This document shows, one piece after another, positions 25,361 through 37,370 of a stretch of 64,000 nt of DNA. The stretch spans positions 32,445,541-32,509,540 of the forward strand of contig OW387138.1 in assembly GCA_936440205.1 (NCBI GenBank), in the 5' to 3' direction. The DNA comes from Lepidonotus clava. Lineage: Eukaryota; Annelida; Polychaeta; Phyllodocida; Polynoidae. Made by a program: the position numbers and the translations under genes. How positions within the stretch are numbered: the first letter of the stretch is position 1; each line of letters opens with the position of its first letter. A model generated the notes under the pieces. That model saw nothing but the letters and a program-made list of their open reading frames with translations. It was not told where the DNA came from and made no database searches.

Positions 25361-25807
25361 GTAGTGCTGCAACAGCCCCAGCCTTCATTGCAACCACAAC
25401 AATTACCACCACAACAAATACAGCAGCAATTACAGTTACAGCAACAGGAGCAGCAAAAGTTACCACAAGTGCCTCTAGTGCTTGCCTCCTCTTTCCAGCT
25501 GACTGACACAGTCCCGCATGGAGCACTCCCAGCAAGTGCAACAACACTACCTCATCAGCCGATGAACTTTACGCTCTCGACAACTCTGCCGGGCAGCCAC
25601 CAACCGCAGCTGAGCCTACAGAATCAGTCGCCGGTGCTGCAGATCCCCCAGTTATCGCTGTCTGTGATGGCCGACCGGGGCCAGGATACGCTACAGCTTA
25701 CGGGTATGCACCACCAGCAGGCCATGGGGTCTTACGGCTACAGTGGGCAGCAGGTCCAGCAGGACCCACAGGGGCAACACTCACAGAAACAGTTAACTCT
25801 TCTCTGA
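16030..25807 (+). CDS. BTB/POZ - AT-hook - 18 C2H2 zinc-finger protein (10 coding exons)
   Basis: A probable nuclear DNA-binding transcription regulator of the ZBTB type. Coding exons: 16030-16137, 18053-18167, 18866-19059, 19421-20349, 20796-21110, 21696-21860, 22364-22487, 23194-23327, 23827-24008, 24747-25807. They total 3327 nt, in frame, 1108 residues, with canonical borders. The start has a strong CCACCATGG context. BTB domain residues 1 to about 130 include CDLTIQVSGGMEYAVHKVVL and YLYSGDLHM. An acidic Ser/Glu stretch is at about 205-231. A basic RKKRK and the AT-hook GRRGRPKK follow (core at 254-261). Eighteen zinc fingers run from about 287 to 883; fingers 5 and 6 end in Cys rather than His (C2HC). 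A Gln-rich region lies at about 936-995 and a Pro/Gln/Leu tail ends the protein. The BTB domain should mediate dimerisation and corepressor contact (family knowledge). BTB plus AT-hook recalls ZBTB24, but 18 fingers is far more, so I give no symbol. Confidence 0.93.
16244..16454. mobile_element. MITE-like element, CAGTGTCCGAAATTAA family, copy 2
   Basis: 211 bp in intron 1 of the BTB gene. The ends are CAGTGTCCGAAATTAA and its complement (...TTAATTTCGGACACTG), flanked by a perfect 5-bp duplication CTTGC (16239-16243 and 16455-16459). Same family as 10598-10919 by ends and duplication length. No coding capacity. Confidence 0.92.
16518..18052 (+). repeat. Tandem array of seven truncated copies of BTB coding exon 2
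   Basis: Exon-like copies start at 16518, 17340, 17457, 17574, 17695, 17812 and 17932; the true exon starts at 18053. Spacing is 117-121 bp. The first gap is 822 bp because a 701-bp element plus its TTAA duplication (705 bp) is inserted, which leaves exactly 117. Each unit is a pyrimidine-rich CTCTCATCTCTTTAG acceptor, about 72 nt homologous to the start of exon 2, then about 45 nt of intron-like DNA. The exon-like part stays open and reads VSGGMQYTIHKVVVFTHSLH followed by FRTL, against VSGGMEYAVHKVVLVAHSRY then FRTQ in the true exon. The second half of the exon and its donor are absent from every copy, so none can act as a full replacement exon. Confidence 0.95.
16615..17323. mobile_element. 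TTAA-flanked foldback element inside the exon array
   Basis: A 701-bp insert (16619-17319) with inverted ends GGATAGACAACAG and a TTAA on each side (16615-16618 and 17320-17323). Internally, GGGAAGCGTGTCTCAG...TTTAGGTCCTAG (about 16911-16938) is inverted at about 17019-17053, so much of the element can fold on itself. It separates array copy 1 from copy 2 and so arrived after the array had formed. Confidence 0.92.
18488..18716. mobile_element. Long-inverted-repeat MITE in BTB intron 2
   Basis: 229 bp with ~53-bp imperfect inverted ends, TCAGGGCCCATATCTTCATA at the left and its near-complement GAAGATATGGGCCCTGA at the right, continuing through CTAATTTGGCTAATCAG-type sequence. No coding capacity. 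Similar GCCATATCTTC motifs bound the region 53050-54180. Confidence 0.8.
22598..22632. repeat. Perfect 17-bp-arm palindrome in BTB intron 7
   Basis: Arms AAACATAGAAGTTTTGT and complement around a single T. This is the same architecture (1-nt spacer) as the palindromes at 11048-11127. Confidence 0.95.
22800..22976. mobile_element. G-rich MITE (CACTAGGGGCCTTCCAT ends) in BTB intron 7
   Basis: 177 bp with inverted ends CACTAGGGGGGCCTTCCAT and ATGGAAGGCCCCTAGTG. Inside are two direct ~60-bp halves, each with GGGGGGTCTG followed by TTTTTGAAAATTTGCGT. No coding capacity. Confidence 0.8.
24009..24435 (+). repeat. Decayed copies of the exon 9 3' edge and donor in BTB intron 9
   Basis: The true exon end reads CACGACAAGGGCAACTACCAGA then GTGAGT. 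Three degraded copies follow: AAGGGCAACTACCAGAGTGA at 24087-24106, then around 24229-24258 (CTCACGACAAGGGGAAATATCAGAGTAAAT in full) and 24335-24366 (AATGACAAGG...CCAGAGTGAT). They alternate with intron blocks AATCATTTGGTTAGG and GGAATAAGTATAACC. The donor is altered in each (GTGACT, GTAAAT, GTGATT). A small hairpin (CCATAGACATA...TATGTCTATGG, about 24171-24210) splits the second and third units. Confidence 0.8.
25290..25450 (+). repeat. CAA/CAG repeat encoding the Gln-rich region
   Basis: A mixed CAA/CAG tract inside the last exon of the BTB zinc-finger gene. The longest uninterrupted Gln run is about 13 codons near 25323-25361. CAA interruptions would limit slippage. The antisense frames here are poly-Cys and poly-Ala artefacts. 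Confidence 0.9.
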
Positions 25808-27700
25808 AAAATATACCACAACTGGCTTCAAGGATGTAGACAGCACAAGAGTTTTTAATCTTGAAACACATGCTTTGCAATTTTTTCTTTTAAATCACAT
25901 TTTAATTCTTTTTAGACCTTTTGTTGAACCATTGTCTTTTATCGATTGTTATGCCCAGCATTTTATTCTGACGCAGTTCATGTTGATAGAACTTTATCAC
26001 TTAATTGTGAACCTTCTTATATTAGATGTTTTGTTACGTCTAGCAAGTATTGTTTTGAAGTAACTTATGTTTTTATACCTGCGGCATTTTCTCTATCATA
26101 AGAAAACCCCGTGTCATCAAATTGTACATTTTCATGTCTATGATGTATTTCAATTTACAATCGTACATGACGTGATACCTCAAATAATGCTAAATGGGTG
26201 ATGAATAGTTACTTAGATATAGGCTACGACCAATGTTATGCAATAGGAGCTATAGGCCCTTTGTTGAGGTACCATTGTTTTTTTGTTTTTTTTAAAAACA
26301 CGTGTAGAAAACTATTACGTTGAGAAAATCATTTATATACGAGCTGTTTGTTATGAGTAAAGACCGAGATACTTTGAGTAATGGCTGTAAACGAGTATAG
26401 ACACCCTAGCCGGTTGGTGCGGGTGCTATATAACTGTCCGACTGAGGCTCTTGTTATGTTTCCTGCTACATGAAGGATATGATTATGTGCCCGCTATACC
26501 TCTAATATCATGGTGCTTGAAATCGAGGAAAACAAAAAGTAGCTTCAGGGGAAACCAATGTGTATCAGTCATCGGATGACTTCCTTCGGGCACTGGGGGC
26601 CGACCAAAGGCCCCAAAGGGCATTACCATCTTATGATTGTATCTAAAGTTCTACCAGTCAATTATTGTTTTATTTCTGTTGTATATTTGTATAGAATGCT
26701 TTGAATACTGTTAAATATAAAATGTATCCAGGAAACACTTATAACTGAAATTTATTGTTGATATGCAGTTGATAGCTATGGATAGTCATGAAATAATCGT
26801 AAATGAGTGAATATTTGTTGCAAAAATATGATATATATAATATTTGGCAATCATGAATTTTGTTTTCGACTATATTTGATTGATAGACACTTATACTTTA
26901 ACCGAGGGAGTATAATTTTACTGCACATTTTATGATTTAAACATTAGCGTGATTAGCAAAGACATGAATTTATATTTGTTTAAAAATAGTATGTACGCGT
27001 ATTTTGAATGATTTATTCTTAATTTAAATTCAAATTGAGATTTCGGTTGAATTGGGAGTTTATTGCAAGGGACTGTACATTTGATGTGTTCTGAAATTAT
27101 GTAGGGTTTCCCCAAACTTTTATATTTTTCTTTCTACAGAGTTGTTACAGAGATCAATAATCCTTGTAAAAATGATGCGGAAAATGATGAAACTGGACAC
27201 CAGTTTGGAAAGTGCATTCTGATAAATTTTGCAAACTGCTGTTTCTATTAACCGTGCTTGGAGCTAACTAAAAAAAACTGAAAATTTACCGCGAAAAAGA
27301 GTTGCATGAAAGGAGAAGTCATGTAATTCAAATTGTCTTTGAGAACCCTAATAACGACCCATTTATCTGTATCACGTGTTACAATTATAGTAAATTGAAC
27401 ATTTGTTATCGGTATTGTTATTTACACAATGTTAATGATTGAAATGCTGAGTTTATCTGTTAATTATCCGAGTGTGCGTTTGCGGATCGTGTTTGTATTG
27501 ATAAATCTGGTAAATCGTAATTCAAGTTAACGGTTTATATATAACTGAACAATTCTACTGTGCCATGTTGTTATCACGGATTACAGGCTGACAGTTAGGA
27601 GTACTTGTCAACTGACATATCTGTGATTTTAATCCATTTTGATCGTAAACTAAATATTGAATAAAAAATATTTTTTAAAAACTAGAAATCGCTTGTGACA
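25808..27700 (+). other. Probable 3' UTR of the BTB zinc-finger gene
   Basis: About 1.9 kb of AT-rich, exon-free DNA directly after the stop. The best polyadenylation hexamer is AATAAA at 27660-27665, followed by A- and T-rich DNA. The extent is inferred; an earlier cleavage site is possible. Confidence 0.5.
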
Positions 27701-28203
27701 CTTCTACAGCTAAAATCCTGTTGAACTATACCGTAATATATTACAGTGAGAACGGTATAACTCCTTACTTTTACAAAGACTTTGGCAAAGACAATGTGTG
27801 CTTGTCGCCATCAGCTTCACTGATCACAACTGGTAATTGTTCCCAAATAAACTCTTTTGGCTCTTATTCCCAAACCTTTTAGTTTACTTTAGCCAACATC
27901 ATCCTACTGGAACAAATTACTGGTAACAAATTACCTGTCACAGTCCCCATGAACTTTCCGGGTGTTGAGGCATCTCAAGTAGTGTGCAATACTGTGTCTA
28001 TGTCATTTCCGCCGTTTAGGTCTTATGCATGCTCATTGTAGTGTCCCGAGTTTTCATATGAGGTATTGCGTTGTTTCTATCCGCAGGAACTTTGTTTGTT
28101 TGTGGGATTAGTTTAACGTCCGGCCAACCCTTTAGGGTTCTTTTACCAGACTGCACAAGGTAAAGCTTTTCAGCTAGTTTTATCCCACAGGGGCGGTCCA
28201 TAA

Positions 28204-28722
28204 TATAATAAGAAGAACCTTAGGGGTCGTCCGACGGTGGCTGTACGACCCATAGGGGATCCTTACAAACCGAGGGTGAAGCCCGAGGTTTGTACGATCC
28301 CCATGGGTTGTACAGCCACCCGAGGGACGGTACTGAAACTCAGAAACAGACCACCAGAAGTGATGCGGTACATATGGCCTGGCAATACGCCCTCCCTACA
28401 ATACGCCTGGCTCGTCGATCCAGAGGGGAATAAAGTCAGTCAGTTTACAAAAGTCTCCCCCTTTATTACCCTCTGATTGACGAGCCAGGTGTAGGGAGGG
28501 CATATTACCAGGCCGTATGTACCGCAACACTTCCGGTAGAAAATTCACATTATTTTACATTAGTGTCGGGTAATGAAATATAGAAGAACCTTAGGGGTCG
28601 TCCTCGGGTGGCTGTACGACCCATGCGGATCATACAAACCTCGGGCTTCCCCTCAGTTTGTAAGGATCCCCGATGGGTCGTACAGCCACCCTCGGACGCC
28701 CCCTGTGGTTCTTCTTATTATA
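28204..28722. mobile_element. Three-hairpin foldback element
   Basis: 519 bp bounded by TATAATAAGAAGAACC and its complement. It contains three consecutive imperfect hairpins. A (about 28228-28325) has GGTGGCTGTACGACCCAT arms with GATCCTTACAAACC inside. B (about 28366-28535) has arms containing GCCCTCCCTACA and TGGCTCGTC and is centred near 28440. C (about 28605-28692) is hairpin A in inverted orientation. The whole is thus a palindrome whose arms are themselves palindromes; a strand can fold as one long stem or as a three-leaf clover. No coding capacity. The TATA ends leave the exact insertion boundary open. Confidence 0.85.
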
Positions 28723-31700
28723 AAACTGTCATACAAACCAGCGGAGGCCTTGGATAAGATAATGAGATATATTTCCCTCGAGAATACTGTCTCCCACACA
28801 ATGATATGTGCGCTGAATAGTAAGCTAGCAGCAGCATGTCCAGGGAGAATGACGTAAGGTTTGATTACCGTTTCCCACTGTCTCTGTGAAAAATTCTCTA
28901 TCAAATCATCACATGATTTTCACTTAATCTATATAGTCAAATAGTTAGATTTTTTTTTTTTGCATCGATATCTGATACTTTGATAACAAGGAAGAGAAAT
29001 ACCTCTATTTTAGTTAATTGAAAATCCTTGTTGCTGAGGATCACAAAAGCCAAAAATAGTCTAAATGACGAGAAGGAGCTTTTGGTAAATGCCGCCAATA
29101 GATGATCAGTGTACCACGACGGGAACTTTCTCTGCCAATCTTTCCTGGTGTGCTATATTGATAAACATAAGCTGGTTCCATAGTCTCCCACTAGGGGGCT
29201 TGGTGTGATAGACTGTAGGTTCAGCCAACTGCTCAGTCTGTCAGATTTGACAAATTCAGAGTCATGTGCTGCTCCTCGGCCAAACAGATTGCCAGAAAAA
29301 ATGGGCTGTACTTGCGGCTCATTATTACATACAGTGTATCGTAGCAGAATGTGAGTTGATGCCGTGGGACCCCAGCGTATGATAAACAATGGTACGTACC
29401 CAGTGGAGCATAAACTTCTTTTTTGGTGAATCTCTTGAAAATGTGATGTTCTCTGCGGGGAAAACTTGTGGTTTCCTGACGGAGATAGTAATATTCTCTA
29501 CAGTCCTTGTCCGGATCGTGCTCGGTCGATTGATGCACAAGTTGGACGGGATTACACGAACACTCATCCGAATCTGTTAGAGGGTAGCCTGTGGGCGAGT
29601 GGGCGAGAATGTCTCAGAAATGTGCCCCATGCACGGCGGGCGGTGGTGGATGCAGTATGGTCAGAGGGGTGGGCTCATGAAAGGGGACTAACAACTCTCG
29701 TGCAGGCAGAAGCTCAGGGTCAGTCGAATTCAAGGTTGACCTTCTTGTACAATGTTCCTAACAGGTGTCTCAAACAGTGGACCATGCCCAAAAAATTAAA
29801 AAGGTGGTAGCGTGTAGGCCGAGGTCCAATCACCATATCGTCGTACCCGTTAACCTCCCAAGCCCGTACACTGGACGGATTCGTTCCCATTTTGTGCAGC
29901 TGAGTTCGTTCCTACGCATCTAATACCCTCTTTTCTTGATCCTGATCTTCTAATTCAACTGAACTTGGGTCTAATTCTGGCTCTTGAGCTGATGTTCCCA
30001 GCTATTAGGCTCCTCTAAGTTGTCTCGTGCCCATTCCCATGAAGATAAGAGGTGTGAACACAGTGAGTTCCAAGATGGGACTGTTTATTCTCGTGTAATC
30101 ACTTCTATTTATAGCCATAACCTGACTCCTGATTGGTGACATAACATCACATGGTCACTTTGACCCTTTACTGAGGTCACTTCCGGTCAAGAATACATGA
30201 TTCATTACGATTCCGTACTTATAAACTCGTGTATACATTTTCGTGCAACTTGTACCGTACGGGTTAGTACCGCACGATCTCGTGTACTTTGTGATTGTGT
30301 CCCAAAATACAGTTTTACTTACATCTTTAACAGAGAACATAACTTGTCTTTTTAACCTTTATTATTACTTCACGGACTCGTGTCGCGACATTGAATTGAT
30401 TACTATAATTCATCACAAAAATGACAAAATTCATAAAAAATGAGGTGTGAGGGATGCATACCTGCTGTATCCAAATGGCTAAAAGTCGGGACAATCCCAT
30501 AACCCACTCATTAGGAAGCAATGTAGGCTATGTCAAATTTTACGGTTTGATTACATTTCCAGAAAAATTTGACCACCTTTTCAGAGATGCCATTTTTCCT
30601 ACTATTGTAGGATTTCCTACTTTTTAGTGATTTAAGATTGCACAAATGATTTCTCATATACGCTTAAATATCTGTTTTAGAGTATGTTTCTATTTAGTTT
30701 CAAGCTATCCAAATACAAATTCAATGTCAGATCTCTCTTTCTAAAGGTTATTTGCCTCCTAATGCTTCTAGAAAAATAGGAAAGATGTTTCCTTCTTTTT
30801 CATCAGTCAGGAGTGGCATCTCTGCCTTTTTAGGCTTGAAAATACAAAATCGGGACAAATCAGCTAATTACACCACATTAACAGATTAAAGATTTTCTGT
30901 TACAAAAGTTAATAAATTTGAAAGAAATCAAGACATATTCCTAAAATCGGGACTACCCTTCTCCCTTTTCGGGGTCTCGGGACAAGAGTTTAAAATCCAG
31001 ACTGTCCCGACCAACGCTGGACAGGTATGATAGGCCTATGTGAAATGCTTCTCATACCTGAGTGTCGTGACATGCAGGTTTGTTTCTCAGTCCGTGAACA
31101 ATTGTTTCTCAGTGCGTGAACAATTGTGCTGGGTTGTGTGGCTCTCCACTTGGGGGACTATAGGCCTGTAGGTACAGGCCAATGGCGATTTCGTAAGATT
31201 TTGATTGAATGAACTGGTTCCCAGTTGAACACACGTCACCCAATCAGAATAAAAGATTCATCATCCTGTTCTTGTGTCTTCTGTCAAATTTAAAGAGTAG
31301 TATAGCGGAACATAAGTGGTAATTGGGGGGAGCTCCTCACTAGTCAACGTGTTGGTAGAGGATAATCCGGTAGTGTTTTGGTTTGGGCGGATTAGGTCGT
31401 CGGTCCGTCGGACCCCCTGGATGCGGGTTGTTGATATAACACTCTTAGGCGTTGACTAACATGGTCTTAAATAGGCACCGGGGAAGGACATCGGTCCTGC
31501 AAGTGCCGGGGCTCTCCCATCGCTGGGGCTCCGACCCCACAACCCTTGGCCTCCAGTGCGAGGGGACATTTTGGGATCATTATTTTGATATTTTGTTTTA
31601 AGTAAATGATAGTTGTGTCCCTCAGCTTATGAAATATACAAAAGGTTAGTGGCGGAAATGTATTCATCATTCAGTTATATGTGTTCAAAATGTGTGCGTA

Positions 31701-32161
31701 TATTGACCCCCAGCCGCAGCGAGCCAGCGTACACGCACCAGCAGTAATGTGCCGTGGACATGATATGGTTGAAAGTGAGCCTTTGTTGAATTACAGAGTA
31801 TCCAGTGATTATTCAGGTGTACAGCTAAAATATACATGCCGTAACATGTACAATGTATCTTATTTATTTATAAATACCTATAAAACTGAAGGTTGAGGGC
31901 AGAGAAACGTATTTATCAAAAGCTAGGACATGTACAAAAATGTACAGATGTACGGATCTGCAAGTTTTCCACCCAAACACAGATTTTTTTTACACAAGAC
32001 GCGCCCTGGTATCCCCACTCAACCAAATGAGTGGGAACCCATCAATGCTCTCCAATGTTAAAAATACCCCCTTTTCACGTACTTTTTTCATCAAAGCACG
32101 AATTTTTGAGGCCTAAATTATACACCTTTTTTTCAGGAAATGCAAACTATCAGTCACCTTA
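28723..32161. other. Intergenic, no supported gene
   Basis: A GC-richer patch at 29440-29830 carries overlapping open frames of 80-114 codons on both strands, but none shows a domain, splice logic or codon bias. 30080-30120 has a TATA-like and an AATAAA motif on the minus strand only about 25 bp apart. Nothing firm can be named. Confidence 0.45.
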
Positions 32162-32441
32162 TATAGACCTTGTGAAGATGACATCACATCCTCAAAAATG
32201 AAATGGCCGCCATGTTGGTGATCAACTTGTAATCCTTATCAATTACAATTGTGAACATTGTTGGCTAAATATTCCTACCACATTTACCTACACACAACTC
32301 ACTGGATCATAATTGGCAGTTGTGATCACTTTGAATTAATACGTTTTGATGTATATAATAGCCATGTGGTCCTGATCACCACGTGGTGATCACGGGATCA
32401 CCAAAAAGTGATCACGTGCCGACGTCTGCACAAGGTCTATA
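32162..32441. mobile_element. TATAGACC MITE, copy 1
   Basis: 280 bp with inverted ends TATAGACCTTGTG and (reversed) TATAGACCTTGTGC. TA lies at both ends, as expected for a Tc1/mariner-type target. Near the right end is a nested GATCACCACGTGGTGATCAC palindrome. Its relative at 54829-55069 has the same ends and the same GTGATCACCACGTG motif near the opposite end. Confidence 0.75.
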
Positions 32442-33596
32442 CACAAATAACTCTCTAAAATATTTGCTTGGATAGGTTAAGTATAGGGCCTATGTATTCA
32501 TGTTTATCTTTCCACTAGTGTATGTAATCGTGCGTTGAAAACTGATATATGCTTAATCCTGATGTAGGTAGCCTAATATGGGTTCTCACAATTATGAAAA
32601 AAAATTACCCCTTTTTTCTCATTTTCGTGAATTTTCTGGTGATGCTGATGCGTATCTGGTGGAACAAGGAGAGGGGGTACCGGGAGACGCACGGGAGACA
32701 CATGCACGGTCTAGTAGAACATTCCACGGTGCCATTTTATACATGGGTTTGTCAACGCATTAGTGTTTATACAACAGTCACCCCAGCTTGAATCAACATA
32801 GGCCGACCGAGGCCGGGAGCCTGAACCCACCCTGACCGACCGGTCCTTAATCCCCTATGTTATGGGACGTTGACTAGTGGATGGCAGCCGTAATTGGGTA
32901 ATACCAGGTAAGCGACCAGTGTGTTCAATATTTCGCCCATACTACTTCAGTGGCGGATTTAGGATGGGGGGGGGGGGGGGAGGGGGGTTGCAGAGTGCGC
33001 GCGCCCCCTATTTTTGGCAAAATACAGATTTTTTCAATGTAACACTCCCGGCCACATCACACATTCGTTTAATTGTTATCGCCATGAATATGACCATAGT
33101 TTTTATGGATGAATGATATGGATTCCCCGATATAACAACATGGAGGTTTCATACATCTTTATCCAACAGGTTAACAGTCAGGGGTGTGGAAAGTGAAAGG
33201 CTTTGGTTATACATATGGAATGAGCATATCTTAAATTAGACACTAAATAACAATGCTCTCCTTGAAGAACCATGCAATTAAGAAAGCGTTGGCCTGGCCT
33301 AGTTCCCGTCTAATTGCTATATGAAAAAAAATATTGCCGAACCATTTGGCTAACGATTATGCGGAGGCCCATCCCACCTTCTAAAGTTGTTTTCCGTCAA
33401 GACCAGCCGAGGACATACCCAACTAAAGAGCAATCAGGTACCAGATACGGACCCTTGATGACCCATGCATGTCGCATCGAATATGAATATGCGCGTTATG
33501 TCTGTACTGAACTGTCATTAAAAGCATATTTTTAACTGAGTCTGTAAAGGTTATTGAACTAGTTACACCGTTCAGAATTCAGGGCGATGCGAATCA
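32442..33596. other. Intergenic, low-complexity only
   Basis: No gene is seen. The patch 32950-33030 (AGTGGCGGATTTAGG, a G run, then CGCGCGCCCCC) is a degraded member of a G-rich dispersed repeat also seen at about 55470-55615. Confidence 0.4.
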
Positions 33597-33825
33597 AAGT
33601 ATGGGTAAAGACCCCTAAATTCGACAGGGCGACATGGCCTTTTCTTAAATTCGACATGCGACATGAGATTTTAAGTGACATGAAGAAAAAAAACACATGA
33701 CATTGGTAATTTCTTAAATTGGGACGCGAAACGCGGGGTTCTTAAAATCGACAAGGAAAATGAAAATATAAGGACATGCGACATGATCATTTCATAAATT
33801 CGACACATGACACAGGGACCCCCAC
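33597..33825 (-). repeat. TGTCGAATTTAAG repeat element, copy 2 (inverted)
   Basis: Read on the minus strand it begins GGGGGTCCCTGTGTCATGTG, continues through several CGAATTTA(A/T)GAAATGATCATGTCGCATGTC-type units and ends CCTGTCGAATTTAGG. The ends correspond to those of copy 1 at 14060. Confidence 0.75.
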
Positions 33826-36800
33826 CCCTACCCCATCAACACCCCTCAAAGTGAACGGCATCGTCATCGACAATAATAATTATTATTATTATGCCCACCA
33901 CCAGGCCGAAACCGACGTTCATAGAAAAACTTTGTGCGTTTGTAGCCCAGCACCCTACTTACACCCTTTACACACTTCCCTCAAAAATCGTATGTATAGC
34001 CCTTGGAATGGCCTATAGATATGATGTACATTCTGAAACCAGTGTTCACGTGTCTTGCGTGCTAGAATTCCCTTCACACGTGACGGGTGGTTTCCACATG
34101 CCATCAGAATTGTTTTGCTCACGATTACCTTAAGCATTATGATAATCCTGACAATTGTCTTAAGTGGGCCAACAGCCCTACCATAGCCTCAACAACATTT
34201 CTAACAGTATAATAATTAAAAATTCTACTTGATTACCCTACGTTACTGTCATAAATCATTAACATAACGTAAGTGGCTGTCAGTATGTGTAAACCGGGCT
34301 TTAGTTAGCAAACATAATGATGCGTTATGAAACGCTCTGATGCGCATCATCAGCAGTAGTCTGAAATGGTATGGTCAACGCCCCTGAGAACTTCAGATTG
34401 TTCCTCTCCTGATGTTTCCATAGCCATAATGGACGAACCCCCAAAAAGTAACAAAATATTGTTTTTTTCGGATGGCACGAGGATGTTCTCCAGCCTTTTA
34501 TATCGTTATTGGCATAGCACCAACATAATTCACATCTGTAGTTACTGCCCCTCTCTGATTTTTTAAAGCTGGTGTAGTTTGATGCAGCCCTCCAGCATGA
34601 CTCATAATGATAATTATACAATCACCCGACCAACTGTCTTTATTTTTATCGGACTAAATGGGGTGAATGGATGTTCCAATTCTTCTTGTTACTCTTTCTT
34701 TTAGTAAACATATATAATATACATTGTATTTCGGACTTTTCTATCGCGTGCCACTGTTTTACATGCTTCAGTTCACCCACTAATAGAAGATTACCTCTGA
34801 AGAAAAGTATGGGGTGTTGCCCTTGCTCTTTATAGATCCGCATATCTTCATATGGAATTTGTATAAAAAGATCCAGTATATATGACCATCCTTTGATCAA
34901 AGAATTACCCTATTTATAACTTAACTCAAAAACATCAGAAAAATGTCTGCCATGTTATAGAATTATTATAGAGTTATAATTATTGTACAACGTACTTCAC
35001 AAGCCTTAACATGAAAGTGCTTTCCTTTGTTCATTTAAAATAATTTCCCTTAAAAACTCATTAAATTTTCCATATTTCATTTTTAATGCAACGTTCGTTT
35101 CACAGATTTTAAAAGACCTTTCAATAATTTCACATATATAGTCAGTGATATTACAAAGTTTTTGTTTTCGCAGGACTTTACAAAGGCAGAAGTTATTTGG
35201 TAACTTTTATATTACGTCAATTCACTTTTTCATTCTCGACCTCCAAACAAGGACAATTACGATATGCACCGTTGGTCTGTGAGGTATCTGATTCTGCCCA
35301 GCACCATGTAGAAGTGCCCCTGCCCCTCTCCACTCTACTTCCCCCGACCCAGAACGGCCTGGCAGACGTCGGCCTTAACATGACTGGTAGCATGGCATAG
35401 CATCCCCAGCATGTAAAGGACATTCAGCAAGTAGCTACCACCCTTATACGTGGATATATGATTTTTCAATCCAAATAATACACTTATTAAAACTCCACCC
35501 ATAGGGTAAGGGAATAGGAAGCACATTACCCTGGACGACCAAACCCTGGAGGTATGGCCGTTGAAGGCTAACTGCTGTTCCATCCCCCCTGTTGGCAGGG
35601 GTGGGCGCATATCTGTGAATGATTGAGCCGACACCACCACACACATTCAACGCCTCTCAATATTAGTGTACCCTTACATCAGGGTTATCAAATATACTCT
35701 TTTTCTACCAGGAGAAAAATCAAAAGGATATGGGAGGATTTTACGTAGAGCCACGCCCAAGGTACCAGACCAAGGATTAGGGACCACTGCTAATTATGTA
35801 AGTAACAACCATGTCATTGTAGTGTGTGTCTATGGCTGGAATCTTCTGTTCATGTTATATCTTTATTACAGAGGCGGGTGCATGAACATACAGGGACAAT
35901 CCGCATGTATAATAAACCAGCCAGAACATGTCACCTGAATCATGGTCTTTGGTCTAATGATCAATATGAATGTTATAATATAACAGATGGTGACAGATGG
36001 CCAAGGAACATTCTGGTTTGAAATTACTATACCTGGGGTGCTTAGATGGATTTTAGGCTAACTTCATAGAAACAAACGATCGCAAAGGAAAACCCTAGAA
36101 ACGATATATAACAACAGAATACAACCATCGATATGTTTCAAATTTTAATGGAGCGAAAACCAAATTGTAGTCTCAATCGACTTAACCAAAATAATGAAGT
36201 CAAATACAACAACTAGTAAACAGTTTAAAGGAGATTACAAATCTTTTGTGTTTTTTAATAATTATTGATTGGAAGAATTTTGAGTTAAATGGGAACATTC
36301 TTGCTTTTTGAAAAATCATCCTATAATGAAACGTTTTTGTATGTGTTTTGGTTCTAATCAATGTGGCCATTCAAAGATGTTGCCATAAAAACCTTATTAT
36401 TCAGGGGTGAATTATATCTATGGGGGATTTTTTATAATTTAGTTCAGTAAAGATACAATCAGCATATTGGCCTACCAACTGTAATCTGGATCTATAGTAG
36501 TTCAATTAATACTTACTAATTTTGCTACGAATTTTCTGTAAATGTAATATATGATTATTACGACCTTTCCTGAAAAAACAAAAGAACTGTGAAGGTTTGT
36601 TATCCATAGCACCCCAACATGATGACAATGTTTTGCTGCATTTGTTCGGCCGGCCGTCCGTTCTCAGTGCTTGTCGGTGGCCCACGTCCAAGTGTGTACT
36701 CCAAAGCGGGACGCAATAAGGCCTTCAAGTTAACCTGTGAAGCGTAACCCTAAGGAATGCCTTCTTCAATGAAACCCTGTTTGCATAGATAAAGCTAAAC

Positions 36801-37370
36801 GGAGGATGCTTAAAATGCACATAACTATGTAGGATACACCAGGCAGGCACATTGATCCTTTTTTGAGATATTGTTATCAGGTTATGTATGCTGGCTTTGT
36901 GTTTCTTAAAGTTCGAGACTCCCTGACTTTTAACATTAGGGTTTCCACGAGTGCACTGAACTTTTCGTAATTGTTAAAGAGGCTTTCTTCTAAAAGCTAT
37001 CCATTTAGGAACATAGCCAGCCATGATATCAGAGGAAATCGAAGTTTCAAGCAAGATCGACAATATAACATGTATAGGCCTAGGCTAAATTAAAGAGGTT
37101 CCATTATAGAATTTTCACAAACTTTCACAAATTTGAAACATCAAAGGGGGTCCCAGACACCCAGGAAGCCCCCGACTCTAGCAGCGCTATTGCTTATCTC
37201 AACCATCAGATCTATCTAGATATTTGTCATTTTTCTTAGTTCATGATAATGAAAAATGGGTTTCAATTTATTGGTAGATAATGACATGTATCATTTATAG
37301 ACTTTAGATTGGACAGCCTAGATATTGTTAGCCATTAACAATCTCTATTTGGGCCTACGGTAACCATTTC
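33826..37370. other. Intergenic, no supported gene
   Basis: Read in all frames. There are several chance frames below 105 codons, no domain and no splice-site pairs with coding character. A mildly GC-rich patch at 35270-35400 was examined and not accepted as an exon. Confidence 0.5.

Noticed and set aside
25288-25547. Poly-Cys and poly-Ala minus-strand frames
   Set aside because: Antisense of the CAA/CAG tract in the last exon of the BTB gene.
29233-29810. Overlapping 80-114-codon frames in a GC-richer patch, considered as an exon or a retroelement remnant
   Set aside because: No recognisable domain on either strand and no preferred frame.
30050-30390. TATA-like and AATAAA motifs on the minus strand, considered as an LTR
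   Set aside because: The two motifs are only about 25 bp apart, no second copy is in the window and no TG/CA ends or target duplication could be fixed.
35190-35400. Possible exon after TTTTCGCAG
   Set aside because: No matching donor with coding continuity, no partner exons and no domain.
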